Below, piece after piece: positions 55,358 through 64,000 of a DNA stretch of 64,000 nt; positions within the stretch are counted from its first letter, which is position 1, and each line of letters opens with the position of its first letter. Origin of the DNA: Hysterangium stoloniferum (lineage: Eukaryota > Basidiomycota > Agaricomycetes > Hysterangiales > Hysterangiaceae). A model generated the notes under the pieces. The model saw only the letters and a list, made by a program, of their open reading frames with translations, had not been told where the DNA came from and made no database searches. The translations under genes were made by a program, and so were the position numbers. The stretch is taken from the NCBI GenBank assembly GCA_015178975.1, contig WHVD01000146.1:62001-126000 (forward strand), given 5' to 3'.

Positions 55358-56799
55358 GTACGGACCATCGTTTTTTTTATCCATGTCGTTTTCACGTTTC
55401 CATTTGTGAAGATCATTTGTATACTACCATGATATCACCTGTCGACGCTCACTTGGTTGTAGGCTGGTGCCATTAAATGTAAATACTCTAGAAGCTATTG
55501 TTTCACTGCATATACCACGTGCTAGATTGATAAAATGTCAATCATTGATTCGAGTTTTGCACTACAACTTGGCTATAGTTGTTAACAAATGTGGTTAGGC
55601 GGCGAAGGAAACGATTCCCCCCGAGTATCAATAGCTCGGCCGTTGTGCTTGTACTATGTGTAGAAGATATATAATAGGTTTCCTGGAATCGATACACCAG
55701 GAAAACGAGGATGAGCGCTAAAATGGACTGTACAGTCCAGGCGGTACGCGAATATCGTCTAGCCAGTCTGATGGAATTACTTGGAGGAGAGGGCTGATTT
55801 GGATGGAGTCGGAGAAGGTGAGGGGGGAGGGGTATTTGTAGAATACGGTGCTTTGCGGGATGCGGGGGAGGAGGGGGAGGAGCAGGATCGATGTTGGGGG
55901 GCAGTTGTGGGGAAAGTTTGAAAATGCCCTCCCATCCGCCCCGGACAGCACTGCTCCTTCCTCCTCTTCACGTGCTGACGTTCTCATAAGGATGTGAGGG
56001 GCTTTTGTGAGCAGTCATACATTTTTGTTAATTTCTGTATCTTTGTCGTACTGATATTGATTAGTTCTGTGTCTCCACATCAGCGTCGGCCCTACTTGGA
56101 CCACGACAAGGTTCCTTCAAACCCCTAGACAACCCCCACATCCGCGTCCCCATCCACACCAGTACCCACAAAAGCGGCATCGTTCGCAGCCATACACCAG
56201 AAACAGCAACAGGATGGTTAAGGACATTCCAAAGAGAACTAGAGTCTGAACCTGTGCGAATTTTGGGAAGAGGGGCGTGCAATGCGGGAAGGGGAGGGAT
56301 CTCTGAGGTGGTGGATTGCTGAGGAGATGGCGAAAGTGGAGCAAGCGCAGGTTGCTGGGTTGCTGATGACAGGGGGTCCTGGCGCTCGTTCTTCTGGGAA
56401 ACATAAACACAGGGAGGAGAAGCGAAGTGAAGGGGTTGAGGAGAGCCTCGAAGGAAGGGGGTCAAAGTTAGTTCCATCAATGGGCTGTATGTATGTGTAC
56501 CATGGACTGCATTTCTTGACGCTTTGTACCATTACACTTAGAGAGTAGAAAGTGATTTTGATTGAAGGTCCCGCCATCACGAAACTTCACCTGACTGTAT
56601 CTATTAACACATTCGACACTTGGGTGTAGTAGCCTGATCTAAAGCCTGATCTAGCCTGAAATTCGCTTTCACCTGCTGTTTTATGATTCATGGTACCAAG
56701 TGATTAGAGTGCCACGCTTGAATTCAGCTGACTGGATATCCCGGAGACTCTTCACTACTTCGCACTAAATCAAAAAGAACAAAAGGTATATTCGGCTAG
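55358..56799. other. Intergenic region, C/T-rich, with one doubtful ORF
   Basis: G/A-rich on the plus strand at 55780-55930 (GGGGGAGGAGGGGGAGGAGC). A minus-strand ORF at 56061-56480 (139 codons) has a Pro/Ser-rich first half and one hydrophobic stretch (MPLLWVLVWMG); I cannot tell whether it is expressed. No other gene is seen. Confidence 0.4.
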
Positions 56800-58314
56800 T
56801 CAGATGTGTGGAAGAAATGATGTCCAATCTACTTTCATGTATGCTTTTGGGGGTAGGGCTCTAAGCGCGATGACAGCCTCCACTAGTAGACCAAATCGTG
56901 CGAGGATATACGCTGGGAGAGCAGGGATTGGCAGTAAAAATAATAATATTTGAAGGCAGGGATAATAAGGCCCATCTATATCGAACTCGAACACGCCCAC
57001 TAATACAAAATAAGTGGAGAAAAGGCCCGGGATGGTAGTCACCAGAATGGAACAAACGCGCCAAAGGAGGGCCTCTGTGTACGTTGGGAACGTGTAAAAC
57101 CAAGCTATGCAATGAATGGCCCCGAATACTGTTCCAAGCACTGGTGGCAAAATGTCAAGTTTTTCCAGGCCTACTTGTGTGTCTACTGGAAGGGCGTATA
57201 ACGAAGGCACCCGCATCCATCCATATTCGACGGAGCTTCTGTCGTCTGTGTACACAAAGTCACCAATTCGACGCACACTGGAAAGCAACGCAGACGCTGG
57301 CCAGTAAAATAATATAATAAATGGGAGTGCGAGCCAATTTTTCCATTCGAACGTCTTCAAAGGTCGAAACGCTGCATACAATCCTCCACTCGTTGAGCGA
57401 ATGGCGTCACAGAACTGGATGCAACCATTCTTAAACCATGTTGACCACGGCGTCTCTAGAGAACTTATATAATGAATTTCTCCTGGTGAATCTAGAATTT
57501 AATGACTCACTGGTATCCTGGGATTCGTCAAGGGCGATAGGATCTATGCGTGTTTCTAGTAAATGAATCGATACTGGGCATCGAACGCCCAACGGTTTGT
57601 CCCACCACAAGAAGTACATGACCCCATTCAGAGTGGCGAGTGCGAGAGTGAGAAGCTCTATCTGCGTCGTATCCAGTCCTTGTGCCTTCCTGGCAATGCA
57701 CTGAACAATAAACCATGTTGTTTGAACGATGACAAGCCCTTTCGATAACGCGTCACCCTTGCTACGATCCTGGATTTCTTCCTCCGTAATCGTGGGGAAT
57801 TGAATCTTTCCCAGTCGGAGGAGCCTCTCGAAGTGATTGGGAGATAATGTAGCTATGGTTTCTTGTCCGTCGAAGAGCATAAATCCCCCCATTTGAATAA
57901 AATGACCGTGGGTTGACGTCCAATCACGACCTGTTTCGACAGAATTGGTTAGGAAAGTACTTCATTGACAGGAAAAGACGTACACCGATATTTTATTTTC
58001 AGACGTCGGGCTCCGTACCACTGTCTCACTGCCCAATATATAACTAACTCAGGGGCAATAATGGCCCAAAACATGAGTTCTAGCCGTCTCAACATAACAG
58101 GCCACCATGCTTCATTGGGTTCTGGAATATTCGGATGGACTGAGACCCAGGAGCATGCAAAGATGGTGACAAGGCAGCTCCATATTATGTCCCAAATGGT
58201 TCGCTGATCGGGACAGGTACATGGGTCGGGGGCTCCATCACGTGAAATGATGGGAAGAGGGGAGGCGTGTATAGCGGAATGTGAGAGGTACAGAAACGTC
58301 AATAAGAACAGCAT
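56800..58314 (-). CDS. Multi-span membrane protein of an Agaricomycete family, function unknown
   Basis: The ATG at 58314 opens a signal-type leader (MLFLLTFLYLSHSAIHASPL). The characteristic RTIWDIIWSCLVTIFACSWVSVHPNIP segment spans the membrane, followed by MFWAIIAPELVIYWAVRQW, a cytosolic-like stretch (HGHFIQMGGFML) and EEIQDRSKGDALSKGLVIVQTTWFIVQCIARK. Further on are LALATLNGVMYFLWWDKPLGVRCPV and four more hydrophobic segments to the stop at 56800. Introns lie near 57910-57985 and 57445-57510. This arrangement is known from many uncharacterised proteins of mushroom-forming fungi, often annotated only as hypothetical. Role unknown; it reads as intact. Confidence 0.85.
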
Positions 58315-59100
58315 GAGAGCCTCAAGAGGGGGAGAGAGGTCAAAAGGTTTTGGTGCTAGAGGCGTTATGAGGCTTCAGCCTTATGACAACCTCATGAAAT
58401 CGATTACCTTCACATTGGTTAATTGAATGGCCCTGTGCGAGTACTTTTACGCGACAGAACCACACAACCGCATTATTGGCAAACTGCTTCCTGGCAAATG
58501 ATAGAACTGAGTTCACCGTCACCGTGCCGAGACACGATGGCCGCACATGTATATATTATATCGAACCTGAAAATAGAAGTACAGGAACAATTCTCTATAA
58601 TCCGAATGCCGGGAAATGATATTGATGAAAATTATTACACTAAGAGTTCGCTTGAAGGGGTGGGCTCATTTCAAATGACCAAGCAATATGACGGAGATAG
58701 ACACAATTTTAGACGAGTTTAATTGAAGATCGGTTGGATCGCAGTTTGACATTAAAGAAGCTTGAGATTTACCAAGTTTGCCACTTGGCACCATTGGAAC
58801 TTGTCGGCAACCCGGCAGCCAGAACTCGACCACGAGGTATACCAACGCTCTATACCACGATGCAACACCCACAACTGCTTCAAAGACTAATATCTTTTGT
58901 CTTGACAATTTTCCTCTTTGTTCCCAAACCACTTATGTAAATTTACCACAGACTGACATGTAATACCTCAGTCAATTCCACTATTTGTGTCCACTGAGGT
59001 AAGTTATACATTGGAAGTTCTTTTGTTACATTCAAATACTGATTCAGTATTAGCTATCATATTTGTTATACAGAAGGAGGTGTTAGATGTTTTGATTTGT
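58315..59100. other. Intergenic, nothing recognised
   Basis: Small overlapping ORFs on both strands without domain features. A stretch at 59102 (TGTTAGGATCCTATCATTTTGGACC) begins an LTR-family-X fragment. Confidence 0.4.
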
Positions 59101-59101
59101 G

Positions 59102-59194
59102 TTAGGATCCTATCATTTTGGACCCTCACAACTTGGTTTTTACTCTTGTAACTCTCTGGCATCCTGCTATCAGTATCCCTGACCACATTGTACT
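59102..59194 (+). mobile_element. LTR family X fragment, plus orientation (start only)
   Basis: It begins TGTTAGGATC, matching the minus-strand start of the copy at 13434-14095, and is cut off where the opposite-orientation copy begins. A similar plus-orientation start followed by a minus-orientation copy is seen at 14224-14343. Confidence 0.5.
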
Positions 59195-59760
59195 TAGCTG
59201 GGAGGTCTGGTTCTACAAAACGAATGGAGCTTGGTTTCAACTTATGTGTTGCACCCTCACACATAACTGTTAGGGGTGTTCTGGTATTTCAAGAAGAGCA
59301 AGTAGTATGAATTAGACTAAAGACAATACTTAGCTGAATCAACTGAAAGGCTGAAATGCTAAGGGTTGTGGAGACAAGAGTCACAGCTGGCTGACAATCT
59401 TCAAGAAGATTAGGAGAAAACAAAGAGACTTAAAACAAAAGGAGGGTAATCTAAGTCAAAATTCAAACTGAAGAACTATAGCATACATGATAGGGATTTT
59501 TATACAAAAGTATAATAGATGATTGGGAGGCTGATCAAGGAACAAGAAGTCATGATTCAAAAGAAGCAGGGAAAAGAACAGGAAATCAAATTAAAACTAA
59601 ATGTGATGAAACACCAGTATTCTAAAAGTTATGAGGTGGGAAATAACATTTACATGTAGAACAGGTGACAAAAAAGCATCAGGACAGAGACAGAATGGAT
59701 TGACCTAAAGGTAAACTACAGAGGAAACAAGTGTTGGGTTGCCACAGGTGGTGACACTGG
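59195..59760 (-). mobile_element. LTR family X, copy 3
   Basis: It aligns with 13445-14010: GGAGCTTGGTTTCAACTTAT, TGTTGCACC, GAACTGAAGAACTATAGCAT and AAACTAAATGTGATGAAACA are near-identical in order. Target duplications were not found. Confidence 0.75.
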
Positions 59761-60715
59761 ACTGGAATGCCCACCTAAATAGCACCTCTCAAACAAGGGA
59801 CCTGACACACCCATCGTCATTTCAACAGCCATCTGGAAAATTTCAGCTACAAGATTTTCGCCAGTCAGGCTACGAGCGAGATGGCTACTGCTCTCCTCTG
59901 GTCATCTCGTGGAGTTTCCGTGAAGATTAGACTGTAGAAGAGATATGGTAACAACTTGAACATGGTCTGATGACAGTCCGCATCATGATATGGACTGGAT
60001 TAAAGTACATATCACCAGAGATATCATGTTTCGTTGAGAGGGTGCCATTAGTTTAACGTATAACTCCGTGAGGCTGACGCTCAGTCTCTGGGATTTCAAG
60101 TAGGGTGTCTTTGAGGGCATTAGCATGTAAAGCTCTTTTCACAACAGTAAATTGCGCTCAAACCACAATTATCACCAGCCGAATATGTCTACCCTTGACA
60201 AGACTCTAGCACATATTATATAGTGAACAGAAGTATAAAACCACAGAGCGGATAAGAAGAGTGGGCCGTGCCTCCTCCACGGGTGCCGTGTATGCTTTGT
60301 CTAGGAGCATAGATAACAGCTCCCCATCCACACTTGCGAATGAAGTAGCAATTTAGTCCTGTATCCATATATAGAGGGGATTCTAGCCCGGATCAACATC
60401 ACTTTGTAAGTTATAACTCTCAACTTCCACATTTCCCCCCCAAAAAAACAACTTCCACATCCCCCCCCAAAAGAAAAAAACTACGCCACAAAAACATTCT
60501 TGCTCCAAAAACTATAACAAATCCGACATCTATATATACATGACGCGTTCAAAAAGAGTAAATAATTCCATTCCATTCCATTTTATTTAACAAGAGGTTC
60601 AAAAGCACAACATACAGAGCACGTAAAAAGCCACATTGCACTTTATCCTACATACTCCAATCCTGTACTGAGTGGGGGGTTTCTTTTTTAGGACAGATCA
60701 TCAAAACCTAGCCAG
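59761..60715. other. Intergenic, low-complexity C/A tract
   Basis: No gene supported. 60430-60490 is a C/A-rich low-complexity tract (ATTTCCCCCCCAAAAAAAC, repeated once). The right part is the 3' region of the catalase gene, with a CATTCCATTCCATT run near 60570. Confidence 0.5.
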
Positions 60716-62866
60716 TCAGTTCTTCGGCAGATTCGCCTTGTACCTAATAGCCTCCGTCGCGGGCTTGACCTTGAGCGGCTGGACGGTTGGTACACCGATG
60801 GCCTTAGCGATGCGGTCGGAGAGACCCTGATCGACGGCTGCGAAGACGGATACTGGGAAGGGAAGGGGAAGAAACGTGTTAGTTGTGTTGAATGGGAGAA
60901 AAGAGAAGTGGGATAGGTGCAGGGAGAGAGGGAAGGCACTGAACAACTCACATTGCCTCGCGACAATCTCCTTGACCTTCACACCTCCAATGTGGCCGGC
61001 AACATTCTCAACAAACCTTGCGCGCGCAGCGTCATCGAAGACCTTTGTCCACAAGGCACGAGGTTGTTCAAAGTCAAGCTCGGTAACCTCACTGCAAACA
61101 ACAAAGTCAGTTCCGATGCCTCAATAAGCCAGGGATAATTTGAAGACGCAACGCACGTCAAGTCCAACACCGCACAACCCACGAACTGCTCATGCTGAGT
61201 AGTATAGTACGCACGCTTAGAGTAGGTCAAAGGTTGGATCGAGGACTGGTAGTTGGGGCGGGCGCCCTGCGACACAAAGGTCATCGCGCCGTCACGTTCT
61301 AAAAAAAGGGGAATCAATGAGTTTAATTCAATCTCGGTTCGCAAGACCCGACCAAGAACATGATTGGAAACGGAACGCACGGAAGTTGGCAACGGGGGCA
61401 ACGGGGGCGTTAACTGGCAATTGCTGATAATTGACACCAAGACGGTGGCGGTGGGTATCGGGGTACGAGAAGAGACGAGATTGGAGGATGGGGTCAGCGG
61501 ATGCCTCAATACCGGGGACGAGGTGCGAAGGGGCAAACGCAGCCTATGGGAGGGGAGGGGGGGGATTCGATTAGTAATAGAAACGCGAGTAAACGCAGGG
61601 CGCGAATACACACTTGCTCAATCTCCGCAAAGTAATTCTGCGGATTCTCGTTCAAGACCAACTTTCCAACAGGACGAAGCGGGAACTCCGTATGCGGCCA
61701 GACCTAAACGCAAACGCAAACGTTAGTGCCACCAGAACAAACCCTACGTCTGACTCACTTTGGTTAGATCTAAGACATTATATCTCCACTTCTCAGCCTG
61801 TTCCGGAGTCATGGTCTGTACGTAGACAGTCCAAGATGGGTAGTTTTTGGACTCGATAGCTTCGAAGAGGCTTTGAATGCCATAATCTGGGTTGGTGCCG
61901 GCCAGCTCAGTCGCTTTAGAGGTGGGAATGGCCTGTAAAAGTAGGATTTAATGACAACGACAATGACACGGGAAAAATCAAAAAAAAAAACATACTTTAA
62001 ATCCGCCATCAGCCTTCAAGTGAATTTGGACATAGACGAACGTCCCGTCTTCCTTGACGAACTTGAGGGTGTGGCCCGAATATCCGTGTTGGTGGTAGTA
62101 CCTGCATGTGAACGTGGACGTCATCAGTATTATTATACAACGCCACGTAAACGGCTACTCACCCATCAGGAATGCCTCTATCCGAGAACAGGATCATGAC
62201 TTGATGAATACTCTCTGGGTTGTGGCCAAGATAGTCCCAGAACATATCGGCATCCTTCAAATGGGTCTGAGGGTCCCTCTTCTGGGTGTGGATAAAGTGT
62301 GGGAACTTTGCAGGGTCACGGATGAAGAAGACGGGGGTGTTGTTGAAGACCCAGTCAAGGTTGCCCTCTGTGGTGCGGAGCTTGATGGCGAAGCCACGGG
62401 GATCACGAGCGGTATCTGCAGATCCAGACTCGCCGCCGACAGTTGAGAAACGGACAGTAGCGTGTGCAACGTTTCCGACCTATAATTGATGGTTATGAGG
62501 TGACATGGGCTACAGAATGAGCTATGGGCACATACCTTGTTAAAGAGGGCGGCGCAGGTAAGATCTGAGATGTCGTGGGTGACACGGAATTCACCATGAG
62601 CACCGGCACCTTTGGCATGGACGACACGCTCAGGGATACGTTCTCTGTCAAAGTGAGCAAGGAGATCGATGTGGTGGAAGTCTGAGGCGTAATTTAGGTT
62701 AGGTATAACGCCATATTAGACCTGATTTCTACACACCTTGCAAGAGAAGAGGACCGTTTAAACCTCTTCCAACCTTTCCAGCGGCATAGGGTTCAGTTAC
62801 GGGTGCTCCGTTTGAAGTGGTGTACGTTGCACCGTCTTTCTTCTGAAAGATTTGCTGAGAGGGCAT
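60716..62866 (-). CDS. Monofunctional heme catalase
   Basis: It converts hydrogen peroxide to water and oxygen. The ATG at 62866 gives [20 protein letters not shown]. The active-site signature [20 protein letters not shown] includes the catalytic His, with the catalytic Asn in [13 protein letters not shown] context. The heme-binding [14 protein letters not shown] supplies the Tyr ligand. Further catalase blocks are [53 protein letters not shown] and QRDGAMTF. The C-terminal helical part ([32 protein letters not shown]) ends KANLPKN at 60716. About eight short introns separate the exons. Length near 510 residues fits small-subunit catalases. No signal peptide or peroxisomal SKL tail is seen, so cytosolic location is likely. 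Confidence 0.95.
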
Positions 62867-63772
62867 GTCTGTAGGAGAGTTGTTGTGGAGAAGGGTAGGC
62901 TAAGGTGTGAGTCATCTGACAGAGGTTTATAAGGGATTAGATTGGATTGGATCTAATTCGTGCAATGAAATCCCACGAGAATCCGAGACATTGTCACAGA
63001 AACTTAGTAAGTCTCGGCTTCGGCATAATGCCACGCACACCGAATATAAACTATTTCTTTCTTGTTTAATTTTCCCTGAGCTCGATGACCGAATGCGTTC
63101 CTCGTTATTCTGGCTGCTGGAGGTTCAAAGTGGTTGTATGGTTTTGGTTTTACTCCTATGCAGGGTCACGTGTGTTAATTATAGTTTCCCACGTGTTCCT
63201 AATCAACTCAAGCTCCATCGAACACGTAAGCCAACCTTCCAAGGATCAATTTGGAAGACGCTCCAATCAGCTCCGATTTGAAAAATACAAGGTTCTCCTT
63301 TGGATGCGTCCTATCATTCAAAATTTGGTGCTAGAGTAGACCAACATTCCACAGGTTTATTATATATTAGGCTTAAGGCACAGGGAAACCGTATACAGTG
63401 GTGGGGAGATTACTAGACATCTGCCAAATATGGAAGGCGCAAGATTGAGATATTGAGAAGCTCCACGGTAAAGTATTGTCCCTTGTTCCTTCCGCAGTCG
63501 ATTACCATATTACTCTTACCCCATTTTAAAAACCAACAATATAATATGTACATACAAGGTGTGGACCTATGGGGGGACAACTGTGTTGACAATTCTAAGT
63601 ATTTATGTTAACTGAGAACTTATTTTAAACTGATTAAATTTTAATAAATATTTACAATTCTAGATTTTTATATAATTTTGAATTCATTGAACCTAAAAGA
63701 CATAAGTTGGTCTCTCTTTGCAACATGGCCTGAATACTTACTCCTGAATACAGTAGGCAATAAAACCCCTAC
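62867..63772. other. Intergenic upstream of catalase
   Basis: It should contain the catalase promoter; a TATAAG-like box (TTTATAAGGG) lies near 62925 but in plus orientation. No gene is supported; the 124-codon plus-strand ORF at 62907 has no domain features. Confidence 0.4.
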
Positions 63773-64000
63773 TGTCAGGGCTCTGAATATTTGTCTTGTC
63801 TTTATCTCAGTTTAAATTTGTCTTTATTTTTATTTAGTCTAGTTTATTTAGTCACACAATATAAAGTTTAAACTTTAATTAGTTTCTTCTTCTTTAGTAT
63901 AAATACTTCATGATATACATAACTAGACCCCAGTTTCAATCTCTTAGGATTTCCACTAAATACAAGTGTGATATTCTCAAGTCATTAGAACTTCTATCCC
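63773..64000 (+). mobile_element. 5' part of an LTR, truncated by the window end
   Basis: It starts TGTCAGGGCTCTG and has an AGTATAAATAC box near 63896 followed by CCCCAGTTTCAATCTC at about 63928, the same arrangement as near 2051-2100 in the LTR at 1429-2484. Confidence 0.55.

Noticed and set aside
55718-55987. Minus-strand Pro/Ser-rich ORF
   Set aside because: Low-complexity C/T-rich sequence with a second, equally plausible frame; no similarity recognised.

Overview
The window reads as nuclear DNA of a filamentous basidiomycete, probably an Agaricomycete. Host genes are cut by many introns of about 45-65 bp with GT(or GC)-AG ends. The gene set includes multi-intron cytochrome P450s, a Raptor/Kog1 protein, a cyclin-H-like protein, a catalase and an Agaricomycete-type multi-span membrane protein. 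The transposons are chromodomain Gypsy and Copia LTR elements.

Positions 1-33257 are mostly transposon sediment around two host genes. At the left edge are the end of a Copia pol and its 3' LTR. Next come a solo LTR inserted inside another solo LTR (1343-3192) and a minisatellite. Two tandem cytochrome P450 paralogs follow (6459-8601 and 9738-11895). A decayed Gypsy chromovirus, element A (14404-24641, TSD CCTCA), sits inside an older LTR and itself holds four later insertions; three have perfect 5-bp target duplications. A younger Gypsy chromovirus, element B (25990-33257, minus strand, TSD TTTAC), has near-identical LTRs and a few stop codons. Both Gypsy elements carry, between the chromodomain and the 3' LTR and on the strand opposite gag-pol, a spliced coiled-coil gene. 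It encodes a six-cysteine cluster spaced like a fungal Zn2Cys6 domain. This is the most unusual feature of the window.

Positions 34492-48769 hold host genes: a thioredoxin, a cyclin-H/Ccl1-like TFIIH kinase subunit, a three-copy tandem array of a SAM-dependent methyltransferase, and a Fab1-like phosphatidylinositol phosphate kinase without FYVE domain. The repeat unit of the array also carries the 5' end of the cyclin gene, so the duplication breakpoints lie in that gene's start. Copy 3 holds two short solo LTRs. Copy 2 appears to have shifted a splice acceptor and extended its C-terminus.

Positions 50590-62866 hold KOG1/Raptor (TORC1 scaffold), a signal-peptide multi-span membrane protein and a monofunctional heme catalase, with one more dispersed-repeat copy between the last two. 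The window ends inside the 5' part of another LTR. No rRNA, tRNA or CRISPR array was recognised by eye. Apart from TORC1/TFIIH housekeeping roles there is no evident pathway cluster; the P450 pair and the methyltransferase array are about 26 kb apart and cannot be called one biosynthetic cluster on this evidence.
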